64,000 nt of DNA. Source: Microthrixaceae bacterium (GTDB lineage Bacteria > Actinomycetota > Acidimicrobiia > Acidimicrobiales > Iamiaceae). The DNA is taken from the NCBI GenBank assembly GCA_016702505.1, contig JADJDU010000001.1, forward strand, positions 310,001 through 374,000, in the 5' to 3' direction. Under the pieces are notes generated by a model that searched no databases, was not told the DNA's origin, and saw nothing but the letters and a program-made list of their open reading frames with translations. The position numbers and the translations under genes are program-made. Of the stretch, positions 9,383 through 18,009 are shown piece by piece. Each line of letters opens with the position of its first letter. Position 1 is the stretch's first letter.

Positions 9383-10699
9383 ATGACTGATGCCAACTGG
9401 GGTTTCGAGACCCGCCAAGTCCACGCCGGTGCCGCTGCCGACCCCACCACCGGGGCCGTGGTCACGCCGATCTACCAAACCACCGCGTACCAGTTCCGCG
9501 ACTCCAAGCACGCCGCCGACCTGTTCGCCCTGGGTGAGATCGGCAACATCTACACCCGGATCATGAACCCCACCCAGGCCGTGGTCGAGGCTCGGGTCGC
9601 GGCGCTGGAAGGGGCTCCGGACACCGCAGTGGGTCTACCTGGGGCCTTGGCCTTGGCTTCGGGTCAGGCGGCGTCGACCACCGCCATCTTGAACCTGGCC
9701 GGGGCCGGTGACCACATCGTGGCCTCGGCCGCTCTCTACGGCGGCACCTACAACCTGTTCCGCCACTCGTTGGCCAAGATCGGCATCGACTTCACCTTCG
9801 TGGAAGACCCCGACAACCTCGAGGAGTGGAGGGCGGCGGCTCGGCCCAACACCAAGGCGTTCTTCGGGGAGAGCATCGGCAATCCCATGAACAACTTCTT
9901 GGACATCCGGGGCGTCGCCGACGTGGCCCACGAGGTCGGTGTGCCGTTGATCATCGACAACACGGTGGCCACCCCGTGGCTGATCCGGCCCTTCGAGCAC
10001 GGTGCCGACATCGTGGTCCACTCGGCCACCAAGTTCATCGGTGGTCACGCCAACTCGATCGGCGGCGTGCTCGTCGATGCCGGTTCGTTCGACTTCTCGG
10101 CCAACGACCGTTTCCCCGGCTTCACCGAGCCCGACCCCACCTACAACGGTCTGAGCTACTGGCCTGCGCTGGGGCCCGGGTCCTACGTCATCAAGGCCCG
10201 GGTTCAGATCCTGCGGGACTACGGAGCTGCGGTCAGCCCGTTCAACGCCTTCATGTTCGTACAGGGACTGGAGACGCTGAGCCTGCGCATGGAGCGCCAC
10301 AACGCCAACGCCCGGGCCGTGGTCGACTTCTTGGACGGACACCCCCAGGTCGAGCGGATCCAGTACGCCGGGCTGGCCGGTTCGCCCTGGCACCAGCGGG
10401 CCACCGAGATCACCGGTGGCAACGGTTTCGGGTCGGTTCCGGCCTTCGTCATCGCTGGGGGTCGCGACGCCGGGGCTCGTTTCGTGGAAGGCCTGACCCT
10501 CCACCACCACGTGGCCAACCTGGGCGACGTGCGCAGCTTGGCCATCCACCCGTCCTCCACCACCCACAGCCAGCTCACCGATGAGGAACAGCGCCTCGCC
10601 GGCGTTGACCCCGGCCTGGTGCGACTGTCGGTCGGCATCGAGACGGTCGCCGACATCATCGCCGACCTCGAGCGGGGTTTCGCCGCCGCCGCCGGCTGA
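9383..10699 (+). CDS. metY: O-acetylhomoserine sulfhydrylase (aminocarboxypropyltransferase)
   Basis: 438 residues; PLP enzyme of the Cys/Met metabolism family that makes homocysteine (or methionine) from O-acetylhomoserine and sulfide. Seen: the N-terminal FETRQVHAG and TPIYQTTAY, the Y-T-R-I-x-N-P-T PLP motif, LASGQAAS, and Lys217 in HSATKFIGGH as the Schiff-base lysine. The long form with GYNPTYNGLSYWPALG-like insertion (here YNGLSYW) separates MetY from MetB/MetC. ATG 9383 has TATGGT six bases upstream, so the mRNA is probably leaderless. A strong hairpin follows the stop. No metX neighbour in the window. Confidence 0.93.
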   Translation: MTDANWGFETRQVHAGAAADPTTGAVVTPIYQTTAYQFRDSKHAADLFALGEIGNIYTRIMNPTQAVVEARVAALEGAPDTAVGLPGALALASGQAASTTAILNLAGAGDHIVASAALYGGTYNLFRHSLAKIGIDFTFVEDPDNLEEWRAAARPNTKAFFGESIGNPMNNFLDIRGVADVAHEVGVPLIIDNTVATPWLIRPFEHGADIVVHSATKFIGGHANSIGGVLVDAGSFDFSANDRFPGFTEPDPTYNGLSYWPALGPGSYVIKARVQILRDYGAAVSPFNAFMFVQGLETLSLRMERHNANARAVVDFLDGHPQVERIQYAGLAGSPWHQRATEITGGNGFGSVPAFVIAGGRDAGARFVEGLTLHHHVANLGDVRSLAIHPSSTTHSQLTDEEQRLAGVDPGLVRLSVGIETVADIIADLERGFAAAAG

Positions 10700-10727
10700 C
10701 CGTCGGCACAACTACCGAGCCAAGGGA

Positions 10728-10765
10728 CCTCGGCCGCCCGGACCTTCGGGTCTCGGCGGCCGAGG
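10728..10765 (+). terminator. strong hairpin terminator after metY
   Basis: An 11-base perfect stem (CCTCGGCCGCC with GGCGGCCGAGG) holds an inner GACC-ttcg-GGTC hairpin, starting 29 bases after the metY stop. There is no clear T-run on the right, as is common in high-GC genomes. Confidence 0.75.
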
Positions 10766-10916
10766 TGTCTCCTGAGCCCCGGCGGGCCGGCGGGCCGCCG
10801 GAGACGGCAGCAACGAACCGAAAAACAACGAGCACAACGCCGCGCTCATTTGCGACAGGTGCTGGACATATCTGTCCGGTCGGGGTTGACTAGGGGGGAG
10901 GCGGCAACACCTCTCA

Positions 10917-10968
10917 GGGGTCCGCCGTTCCGGCCTTCTCTCCCTCCAGGGCCGGGGCGGCGGACCCC
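10917..10968 (-). terminator. long inverted repeat, likely terminator of the metal ABC operon
   Basis: The arms GGGGTCCGCCG..CCGGCC and GGCCGG..CGGCGGACCCC pair over 17 bases with one 2-base mismatch around a 14-base loop. It lies 69 bases past the end of the permease gene, between convergent operons. Confidence 0.6.
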
Positions 10969-11036
10969 GGCGCGTCTGGGTCCGTACGCGGGGGCCTGGT
11001 TCGTCTGTGCCCAGGCCCGCCGAGCACGGAGCGGTG

Positions 11037-11861
11037 TCAGCTCCGGCGGTGGGCGCGCACTGGTCCGGTGGCGGCGGCCAGCGCGAAACCCAGGGTTGCG
11101 ATCAAGGTGATGGCGGCGCCCGGCGGAATGTCCAGGTGGTAGGCGGCCAACATTCCCGCACCGCCGGCCGCGGCCCCCCACCCGGTCGAGGCGACGAGCA
11201 TCGGCCCGAATCGATCGGTGACCAGGCGGGCGGTGGCGGCCGGAATGACCAGGCTGGCCGACACCAGCACCGCTCCGGTGACCTCCATCGCTCCCATCAC
11301 GGTCAGGGCCAGCAGGACCATGACCAGGTCGTCGAGGCGGTCGACCGGACTGCCGGCGGCTCGGGCCACCTCGGGGTCGAAGGTGGTGAACAACAGTGCC
11401 CGGTAACCGAGGCCGACGACCGCAGTGGTGGCCAACAGGATCAGGGCCACCACGGCCACGTCCACGGCATCGACGCCGAGCACCGACCCGAACAGGACGG
11501 CATCGAGGCTGCGGCGGGCCTGCCCCCAACGGGCCAGCACCCCGACCCCGAGGGCGAAGCTCGCGGTGGTCACCACACCGATCACGGCATCGGCCCGCAG
11601 CACGCCCCTGCGGGACAGACGGCCGATGGTGACAGAGGCGACCAGGCCTCCCAGCCCGGCGGCGGCGTAGAACGGCACCCCGACAGCCGATCCCACCGCC
11701 GCAGCCCCGAACACGGTGTGGGACAGGCCGTGGCCGAGATAGCTCATCCCGCGCAGCACGACAAAGGTTCCGACCAGACCACACAGGGCTCCGGCCAGCA
11801 CCGCCACGAACAGCCCGTCCCGGAAGAAGGCGTACCCGAACGGTTCGGTCAACCAACTCAC
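11037..11861 (-). CDS. zinc/manganese ABC transporter permease
   Basis: 274 residues, ZnuB/TroC-type (ABC-3 family) permease with about eight hydrophobic helices, beginning VSWLTEPFGYAFFRDGLFVA. Seen: the family's GMSYLGHGLSHTVF region, in which the S-H-x-x-x-G-A turn contacts the ATPase, and the GAMEVTGAVLVSASLVIPAA segment typical of this family. It imports a divalent metal delivered by the lipoprotein encoded two genes upstream. GTG at 11861 overlaps the ATPase stop as GTGA, fixing the start. Zinc rather than manganese is suggested by the adjacent Fur-family regulator but is not proven. Confidence 0.88.
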   Translation of the reverse strand: MSWLTEPFGYAFFRDGLFVAVLAGALCGLVGTFVVLRGMSYLGHGLSHTVFGAAAVGSAVGVPFYAAAGLGGLVASVTIGRLSRRGVLRADAVIGVVTTASFALGVGVLARWGQARRSLDAVLFGSVLGVDAVDVAVVALILLATTAVVGLGYRALLFTTFDPEVARAAGSPVDRLDDLVMVLLALTVMGAMEVTGAVLVSASLVIPAATARLVTDRFGPMLVASTGWGAAAGGAGMLAAYHLDIPPGAAITLIATLGFALAAATGPVRAHRRS

Positions 11862-12757
11862 AGCTGGTCTCCCCGGATCGGGCGCGGATCCCCACCGTGG
11901 CCCCCGACGTGGTGATGGCCAGGGGTGCTGTGGTCCTCCATGCCGGCACCGGGACGATGACGATCCACCACCACCGGGAGCCCGCTGTGGCGCAGCACGT
12001 CCATGGGCGCACCGAAGGTCCGTTCCAACACATCGGGGACCAGCACGGTCGCGGGCGGCCCTTCGGCGACGATGGTGCGGTTCACGCACACCACGTGGGG
12101 CAGGTGGGCCGCCATCCCGTTCAGGTCGTGGGTGCTCAACACGATCGCCACCCCCCGTGACCGGTTCAGATCGGCGAGTCGGTGCAGCAGGTCATGGCGG
12201 GTTCGGATGTCGACGCCCGCGGTCGGTTCGTCCAGCACCAACAGGTCGACGTCTTGGAGCAGGGCTCGGGCCACGAACACTCGCTGCTGTTGACCGCCTG
12301 ACAGCTCGCTGATGTGACGGTCCTCGAGCCCGGCCAGGCCGAGCTGGTCGAGCACATCGGCCGCCGCCTCCCGTTCGGCCGGGGTGGTCCACGGCCAGCG
12401 GTGAGCTGGTCGGCGCCCCATCAGCGCCACGTCGGCCACCGACACCGGGAAGCTCCAATCCACGGCCTCCATCTGGGGCACGTAACCCACCCTCAGGCCG
12501 GGTCGACGCCGGGCCACACCAGCGGTGGGGCGCAGTGCGCCGGTCAGCACCCTCAGAACGGTGGTCTTGCCCGAGCCGGACGGGCCGACGATGCCGACCA
12601 GCGCGCCTTCGGGCACCCTGAGGTCGACGTCTTCGATGGCCAACGTGTTCGACCGGGGGCGAGGTCGCGCTTGCGCCCATCGGGTCCTGGTCCGGTAGTC
12701 AACCGATACCGCTTTCAGTGAGACCAGGGAGCGGCCCGGTCCCGGCGGTGGGGTCAT
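11858..12757 (-). CDS. zinc/manganese ABC transporter ATP-binding protein
   Basis: 299 residues. Walker A is GPSGSGKTTVLRVL, the Q-loop is GYVPQ, the signature is LSGGQQQRVFVARALLQDVD, Walker B is LLVLDEPTAGVD and the H-loop is LSTHD. This is the full nucleotide-binding set for metal importers of the ZnuC/TroB type. The C-terminal tail has a His cluster (EDHSTPGHHHVGGHGGD) that may bind the transported metal. The start ATG overlaps the lipoprotein stop by ATGA and the stop overlaps the permease start, so the three genes form one tightly coupled operon. Confidence 0.9.
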   Translation of the reverse strand: MTPPPGPGRSLVSLKAVSVDYRTRTRWAQARPRPRSNTLAIEDVDLRVPEGALVGIVGPSGSGKTTVLRVLTGALRPTAGVARRRPGLRVGYVPQMEAVDWSFPVSVADVALMGRRPAHRWPWTTPAEREAAADVLDQLGLAGLEDRHISELSGGQQQRVFVARALLQDVDLLVLDEPTAGVDIRTRHDLLHRLADLNRSRGVAIVLSTHDLNGMAAHLPHVVCVNRTIVAEGPPATVLVPDVLERTFGAPMDVLRHSGLPVVVDRHRPGAGMEDHSTPGHHHVGGHGGDPRPIRGDQL

Positions 12758-13794
12758 TGGGGGTAGGTGGCGTGGTCGGCGGTCACGTCCGATACGTCGA
12801 GGGCCTCCAATGCCGAGGTGTCGCCGCCGAAGGCATCGACGATGGTCACGTAGTTGAGGCGCATCAACCCCAGCCAGGAATGGGCTTGGTCGCCTGGCTC
12901 ACCGGGCAGGTCGTCGTCGCGCAGGTCGTCGACGTATCGGGCGCCGGTCTCGGTGCTGATCTGTTCGAGCACCGGTGAGGGGAAGACCTCCGAGCCGAAC
13001 ACCACCGGAACGTCGTTGGCCTTGATCTGGTCGATCAGTTCGGCCACGTCACGCGGCGATGGCTCAGCGAAGTCCGAGGGTTGGATGGCGCCCAGGATCT
13101 TCCAGCCGTAGTGGTCAGCGAAGTAGGCGTAGGCGTCGTGGTAGGTGAGTAGAACTCGCTTGGCCTCGGGGATGGACCGGGTGGCGTCTGCCATGGCCTG
13201 GTCGAGGGCGTCGACGCGGGTCTCGAACTTCTGGAGGTTGGCGTCGTAGGTGGCCTTGCCCTGCGGGTGGTGGCGAACCAGGGCATCTCTGACCACGTTG
13301 GCGTAGGCCTTGACCATGGGCGGGTTGGTCCACAGGTGCGGGTTGGGCTTGCCGCCCGAACGGGGGAAGGAGAAGTCGAAGATCCACTCGTCCCGGGGCA
13401 GTATCTCGTCACCCAGCTTCACCACCTCGGCCCCCTCGGACAGGTTGGCGCGGGCCAGGTCTTCGGTGGGGTCTTCCAGGCCGAGCCCGTTGACGAACAC
13501 GATGTCGGCCTCGGCGAGGGCCCGGGCCGCCGACGGTGGCGGCTCGAAGGTGTGGGAGTTGACGCCCTCGGGCACCAAGCCGGTCACTTCCACGCCGGCC
13601 CCGGCGACGTTGGCCACGATCGAGGTGAGCGGCGACACCGTGGTCACCACCCGTAACGGGGGAACGGTGTTCTCAGCTGTACCCGACGATTCCGAGCTAG
13701 ACCCGCAGCCGGCCAGGAATGTGAGGCTGAGGAGGACAGCTGACACCACCGAACGCGACAAAGGGCGGGACCACGAGCTTCCTGACGTTCTCAT
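12754..13794 (-). CDS. zinc/manganese-binding lipoprotein (ABC solute-binding protein)
   Basis: 346 residues, cluster A-I metal-binding protein (ZnuA/TroA type). The lipobox is FLAGC, cysteine near residue 30, so the mature protein is anchored to the outer face of the membrane. Likely metal ligands: His in GVNSHTFEP, His in KPNPHLW, His in LLTYHDAYAYFADHYGW and the acidic residue in FGSEVFPSP. The long His-rich loop of classical ZnuA is absent, so manganese cannot be excluded. First gene of the metal operon. It diverges from the Fur-family regulator, with a palindrome between them. Confidence 0.88.
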   Translation of the reverse strand: MRTSGSSWSRPLSRSVVSAVLLSLTFLAGCGSSSESSGTAENTVPPLRVVTTVSPLTSIVANVAGAGVEVTGLVPEGVNSHTFEPPPSAARALAEADIVFVNGLGLEDPTEDLARANLSEGAEVVKLGDEILPRDEWIFDFSFPRSGGKPNPHLWTNPPMVKAYANVVRDALVRHHPQGKATYDANLQKFETRVDALDQAMADATRSIPEAKRVLLTYHDAYAYFADHYGWKILGAIQPSDFAEPSPRDVAELIDQIKANDVPVVFGSEVFPSPVLEQISTETGARYVDDLRDDDLPGEPGDQAHSWLGLMRLNYVTIVDAFGGDTSALEALDVSDVTADHATYPQ

Positions 13795-13805
13795 CGGATT
13801 GAAGC

Positions 13806-13828
13806 TAGTTGCAAGTCAGTCGCAACTA
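13806..13828. promoter_or_regulatory. candidate operator between metal transporter and Fur-family gene
   Basis: Perfect inverted repeat TAGTTGC-(9)-GCAACTA, 12 bases before the lipoprotein start and about 60 before the regulator. The position suggests autoregulation and control of the importer by the Fur-family protein. The sequence does not closely match the AT-rich Zur box I know from other actinobacteria. Confidence 0.5.
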
Positions 13829-13890
13829 CGACTGGTGTCTGTTTGAGGTCCACAGGCGAACCCAACAGCGGCGGCAATATCGTCGAATCT

Positions 13891-14388
13891 GTGAGCAAGG
13901 CTGAAACCAGTCAGATCCTGGAACGACTCCGGGACCACAAAGTTCGGGTGACCGGTACACGTGCTGCGGTGGTGAGGGCGCTGACCAGCGAGCCGTCGCA
14001 CCATGTGACCGCAGGACACCTTTATGCCCGACTGGTGGCCCACGACCCCCGATTCCACGAATCCACCGTGTACCGAACCCTGGAACGGTTGGTTGAGGTG
14101 GGCGTCGTCACCCGGATCGAAGTCGACTCCGGTCCCTCCGTGTACCACCTCGCCGTCGAAGCACCCCACCACCACCTGGCATGCGAACGATGTGGGCGGG
14201 TCGTCGGCGTGCCCACTGACCTTGTGGAAACGTTGGCCGAGGAACTGCGCGAACGCTTCGGATTCCTTTTACGAGCCGACGCCGTCACCTTTCCCGGGCG
14301 CTGCGTCGATTGCCTCGCTTCCACCCCCAGCGGAGCCGGTGCTCGGGGTGAAGCCGACCGCGGTTCGAGCTTGGCCCACGACCACTGA
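13891..14388 (+). CDS. Fur-family metal-responsive repressor (Zur-like)
   Basis: 165 residues. The winged helix includes RVTGTRAAVVRALTSEPSHHV and STVYRTLERLVEVGVV; the dimerisation domain has the metal-site motif HHHLACERCGRVVGV and a second CVDC, giving the C-x-x-C pairs of the structural zinc. I chose GTG 13891 because TATCGT lies seven bases upstream (leaderless) and the TTG start at 13843 would add an unusual tail. It diverges from the metal ABC operon, which supports a Zur-like role. The last 120 bases overlap the tail of the convergent diguanylate cyclase gene. Confidence 0.85.
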   Translation: MSKAETSQILERLRDHKVRVTGTRAAVVRALTSEPSHHVTAGHLYARLVAHDPRFHESTVYRTLERLVEVGVVTRIEVDSGPSVYHLAVEAPHHHLACERCGRVVGVPTDLVETLAEELRERFGFLLRADAVTFPGRCVDCLASTPSGAGARGEADRGSSLAHDH

Positions 14389-15438
14389 CCTACTGTCGCC
14401 ACACACCCGTGCCCGGCCTTCCGCCTTGGCCTGGTAAAGGCGCCGATCGGCCATGGCGAGGAGAGTGGCCGAGTCTCCGCTCTCGGCCAACGACGCAACC
14501 CCCGCTGACGCGGTGATCGGAGGCGGGGAGGAGTCGCTGTGGTGATCACCCGCCAACAGACGGGAGATCACCTCCAAAGCGGAATCCGTGTCGGTGTCGG
14601 GAAGCAGGACAGCGAACTCCTCGCCACCCCAACGGGCGATGGTGTCCTGGCGGCGCAGGCCGGCTGTCCACCGCCTAGCCATCTCGACCAGAAGATCGTC
14701 CCCGGCAGGGTGACCGTAGGCGTCGTTGTATGCCTTGAAGTGGTCGAGGTCGATTATGGCCAGCGCCAGGCCACCGCCGTCCAGGTCGGCCTGTTCCACG
14801 GCTTCGTTCAGGCATTCGTCGAAGCACCAGCGGTTGTGCAGACCGGTCAATCGATCGGTGCTGGCCACCGACTCGATCCTCCTCAGCAGCAAGTGTGATG
14901 TCTTGGTCAGGTCATGGAGGAGTGCGCCGATCATCGCAACGACGGACGTGTACACCACGGCGCCGCGCCATTGAATCGCTGGGTAGGGATCTCCGCCGAT
15001 GACCACGATGGGCAGAGCGAGGCTGAGGAACACCAGACCCACTGCCACGGAAAGTTCTTGGCGCCGGCCGTAGGCGGCTTGCCAGGCAACCGGGACCATC
15101 AACAAGCTCAGGTAGCCGACCCCGCCGTTCTCGGAGGAATGGCGCAACATGACCACTGCGGCGCAGATCAACACCATGGGTGCGATGGTCCATCTGGAGT
15201 GGAACCTGTGCCATGGCATCAGGGCGAAGCTGGCAACGGTTACTGCAAAGCAAGCAGCGGCCGCCCCGACGAGGATCAGCCCGTGGTCGCGGTGCGGTGG
15301 AATGAGGGCCAGCCCCACCGTGACGACCACCAGAGCCAGGTATGGGAGTAGAAGGGAGCGACGCGGAGCCTGACCTTCGGGGATGACATGGTGGCCGTGT
15401 CCTGGCCCAATCCCGTCGGACGTGGTGGTCCCGATCAA
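14269..15438 (-). CDS. membrane diguanylate cyclase (GGDEF)
   Basis: 389 residues. Residues about 28-175 hold some six hydrophobic helices (LLLPYLALVVVTVGLALIP to RGAVVYTSVVAMIGALLHDL) forming a membrane sensor. Residues about 190-345 are a GGDEF domain: STDRLTGLHNR, ALAIIDLDHFKAYNDAYGH, and the active-site loop RWGGEEFAVLLP (GGEEF variant, catalytically competent). It would make cyclic di-GMP from GTP. An RxxD-type inhibitory site (R-R-Q-D) lies close before the loop. It starts 12 bases after serC and probably shares its transcript. The C-terminal 35 residues are poorly conserved and lie antisense to the Fur-family gene. Confidence 0.88.
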   Translation of the reverse strand: MIGTTTSDGIGPGHGHHVIPEGQAPRRSLLLPYLALVVVTVGLALIPPHRDHGLILVGAAAACFAVTVASFALMPWHRFHSRWTIAPMVLICAAVVMLRHSSENGGVGYLSLLMVPVAWQAAYGRRQELSVAVGLVFLSLALPIVVIGGDPYPAIQWRGAVVYTSVVAMIGALLHDLTKTSHLLLRRIESVASTDRLTGLHNRWCFDECLNEAVEQADLDGGGLALAIIDLDHFKAYNDAYGHPAGDDLLVEMARRWTAGLRRQDTIARWGGEEFAVLLPDTDTDSALEVISRLLAGDHHSDSSPPPITASAGVASLAESGDSATLLAMADRRLYQAKAEGRARVCGDSRSVVVGQARTAVGFTPSTGSAGGGSEAIDAAPGKGDGVGS

Positions 15439-15450
15439 CTCGGCTCCCGG

Positions 15451-16587
15451 TCAGCTCGTGGTGAGTTGGTCGACCACGTGGTCGATGCAGCGGGTCAGGG
15501 CGGCTACGTCGTCGGAGTCGATGGCCGGGAAGAGGGCGATGCGGAGCTGGTTGCGGCCGAGCTTGCGGTAGGACTCGGTGTCGACGATCCCGTTGGCCCG
15601 CAACACCTTGGAGATCACGGTGGCGTCGACCGAGTCGTCGATGTCGATGGTGGCCACCACGTTGGAACGAAGGGCCAGATCGGTGACGAACGGGGTGGCG
15701 TAGCTCGACGCCTCGGCCCAGCTGTAGATGACCTCCGCTGACCGGGCGCAGCGGCCGCTGGAGAAGCCGAGCCCGCCGTTCTGGTTGATCCACTCCATCT
15801 GCTGGACGGCCAAGAAGATGGTCGCCAGGGCTGGGGTGTTGTAGGTCTGGTCCTTGAGCGAGTTGTCGAGGGCGATCTTGAGGTCCAGCGATGCCGGGAT
15901 CCAGCGACCACTGGTGGCGATCCGCTCGATGCGCTCCACGGCCGCCGGCGACACCGAAGCGATCCACAGCCCTCCGTCGGACGCCAGGCACTTCTGGGGA
16001 GCGAAGTAGTACACGTCGGTCTCCGCCGCGTCGAAACGCAGACCGCCAGCGGCCGAAGTCGCGTCCACCGCCACCAGGGCTCCGGCGTCGGCACCGGCAG
16101 GGCGGCGGATCTCGGTGGCCACACCGGTGGACGTCTCGTTGTGGGTGAGGGCGTACAGGTCGACACCGGCCTCGGCGACCGCTACCGGAGCGGTGCCGGG
16201 ATCAGACGAGATCACCGACGGGTCAGCCAGGAACGGTGCCCGAGCAGTGCACTCGGCGAACTTGGCCGAGAACTCACCGAAGGTCAGGTGTTGGCTGTGC
16301 TGTTCGACCAGACCGAAGGTGGCGGCATCCCAAAAGGCGGTGGTTCCGCCGTTGCCCAAGATCACCTCATAGCCGTCGGGCAGGGCGAACAACTCCTGCA
16401 CGGCGTTTCGCAGCCGGCTCACCATGAACTTGACGGTGGACTGGCGATGGCTGGTCCCCAAGTAGGTGGGCGCTTCTGCGGCCAGAGCAGCCACCGCTTC
16501 GGGACGGACCTTGGAGGGACCGCACCCGAACCGGCCATCCGCGGGCAGGAGGTCGGCGGGAATGGTGATGGAAGGGATGGCGGTCAT
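15451..16587 (-). CDS. serC: phosphoserine aminotransferase
   Basis: 378 residues, class V PLP aminotransferase converting 3-phosphohydroxypyruvate and glutamate to phosphoserine and 2-oxoglutarate, the step after SerA, which is encoded nearby on the other strand. Seen: FGCGPSKVRPEA at the N-terminus, GTSHRQSTVK, VILGNGGTTAFWD, and Lys199 in APQKCLASDGGLW as the cofactor lysine. The sequence type is that of mycobacterial and other actinobacterial SerC. The start is the ATG ending at 16587; an upstream in-frame start would add seven residues without support. It diverges from an aminotransferase gene 88 bases away. Confidence 0.93.
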   Translation of the reverse strand: MTAIPSITIPADLLPADGRFGCGPSKVRPEAVAALAAEAPTYLGTSHRQSTVKFMVSRLRNAVQELFALPDGYEVILGNGGTTAFWDAATFGLVEQHSQHLTFGEFSAKFAECTARAPFLADPSVISSDPGTAPVAVAEAGVDLYALTHNETSTGVATEIRRPAGADAGALVAVDATSAAGGLRFDAAETDVYYFAPQKCLASDGGLWIASVSPAAVERIERIATSGRWIPASLDLKIALDNSLKDQTYNTPALATIFLAVQQMEWINQNGGLGFSSGRCARSAEVIYSWAEASSYATPFVTDLALRSNVVATIDIDDSVDATVISKVLRANGIVDTESYRKLGRNQLRIALFPAIDSDDVAALTRCIDHVVDQLTTS

Positions 16588-16675
16588 GGCGCCAGTGTCG
16601 CAGCCCACCCGTTCGACAGGCGAGCCGAGTATTCATCCAAATCCGGATGGGATGGCCGGGGGAGTGCGTGCCACG

Positions 16676-17881
16676 ATGGGCGTCATGGGTTCACGACTCT
16701 CAGATCGCATCGCCGCCATTGCACCATCGGCCACCTTGGCGGTTGATGCCAAGGCCAAAGCGCTCAAGGCCGCCGGTGAACCGGTCATCGGCTTCGGCGC
16801 CGGTGAACCCGACTTCGCCACCCCCGATCACGTGGTGGAAGCCGCCGTGGCGGCGGCGCGCGATCCCAAGAACCACCGGTACACCCCCGCCGGGGGCCTA
16901 CCCGAACTGAAGGAAGCGGTGGTGGCCAAGACCGCCCGCGACTCGGGTTACGGCGTCGAGGCGAGCCAGGTCCTGATCACCAACGGTGGCAAGCACGCCG
17001 TGGCCAACGCCTTCGCCGCCCTGATCGACCCCGGCGACGAGGTGTTGCTGCCCGCCCCCTACTGGACCACCTACCCCGAGCCCATCAAGCTCAGTGGTGG
17101 CGTGCCCGTCGAGTTGCCTACCGACGAGAGCACGGGCTTTCGGGTGACCGTCGACCAGCTCGAGGCGGCACGCACCCCGCGCACCAAGGCGCTGGTCTTC
17201 GTGTCGCCGTCCAACCCGACCGGTGCTGTGTACCCCCGGGCCGAGGTCGAGGCCATCGGGGTGTGGGCGGCGGAGCACGGGATCTGGGTGATCACCGACG
17301 AGATCTACGAGCACCTCACCTACGGCGATGCCGAGTTCACCTCGATGCCCACGCTGGTTCCGGAGCTGGCCGAGCGCTGCATCGTGCTCAACGGCGTGGC
17401 CAAGACCTACGCCATGACCGGCTGGCGGGTGGGCTGGATGATCGCCCCCGCCGACATCATCAAGGGGGCCACCAACCTCCAGAGCCACGAGACGTCAAAC
17501 GTGGCCAACGTCTCCCAGCGGGCAGCCTTGGCCGCTCTGACCGGGGGCCTCGAGGACGTGGCCCGCTTCCGTCAGGCCTTCGACCGTCGCCGACTGGCCA
17601 TGCACGCCGGGCTGAGCGCCATCCCCGGCGTCACCTGCCTGGAACCCGAGGGTGCCTTCTACGCCTTCCCGTCCTTCAAGTCGGTACTCCAGCGGCCGGT
17701 CGCCGGTCGGACCGTGTCGTCCACCCTCGAGTTGGCCGACCTGATCCTGGAGGAGGCCAAGGTGGCAATCGTGCCCGGCGAGGCTTTCGCCGCGCCTGGA
17801 TACGCCCGCCTGTCCTTCGCCCTTGGAGACGACGACCTCGGCGAAGGCATCCAGAGAATTGCCGATCTACTGGCTCGCTGA
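16676..17881 (+). CDS. aspC: class I aminotransferase, aspartate aminotransferase type
   Basis: About 401 residues, fold type I PLP aminotransferase of the I-gamma aspartate type. Seen: GAGEPDFATPDHVVEAA, RYTPAGGLPELKEAV, ITNGGKHAV, PAPYWTTYPE, SNPTGAVY, the D-E-I-Y-E-H-L cofactor motif, and Lys243 in NGVAKTYAMTGWRVGWM. It would exchange amino groups between aspartate and 2-oxoglutarate and may also act on prephenate. Start ATG 16676 or 16685 (MGVMGSRLSDRIAAIAPS). Its stop lies at the edge of an 8-base tandem repeat. Confidence 0.9.
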   Translation: MGVMGSRLSDRIAAIAPSATLAVDAKAKALKAAGEPVIGFGAGEPDFATPDHVVEAAVAAARDPKNHRYTPAGGLPELKEAVVAKTARDSGYGVEASQVLITNGGKHAVANAFAALIDPGDEVLLPAPYWTTYPEPIKLSGGVPVELPTDESTGFRVTVDQLEAARTPRTKALVFVSPSNPTGAVYPRAEVEAIGVWAAEHGIWVITDEIYEHLTYGDAEFTSMPTLVPELAERCIVLNGVAKTYAMTGWRVGWMIAPADIIKGATNLQSHETSNVANVSQRAALAALTGGLEDVARFRQAFDRRRLAMHAGLSAIPGVTCLEPEGAFYAFPSFKSVLQRPVAGRTVSSTLELADLILEEAKVAIVPGEAFAAPGYARLSFALGDDDLGEGIQRIADLLAR

Positions 17882-17912
17882 ATCGCTGAATCGCTGAATC
17901 GCTGAATCGCTG
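17881..17912. repeat. 8-base tandem repeat AATCGCTG x4
   Basis: Four exact copies of AATCGCTG directly after the aminotransferase stop codon (the stop TGA uses the first base). Each unit supplies TGA stops in one frame, so slippage would change only the 3' untranslated region. Confidence 0.9.
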
Positions 17913-18009
17913 ACGCGCGGACTAGCTGACGCACCTGTACACAAGAACCGGCTCTTGGAGTGCGGGGGCCCGTGGATTACCTGGATCCGGTGCCCGGCGC
18001 GGGTGGTAC

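Noticed and set aside
10846..12033. 395-residue minus-strand frame over the metal ABC operon
   Set aside because: The alternative frame of the same strand holds a permease and ATPase with full motifs; this one is Arg/Pro-rich noise.
17881..17912. AATCGCTG x4 as a CRISPR-like or regulatory array
   Set aside because: Units are 8 bases with no spacers; a simple tandem repeat after a stop codon.
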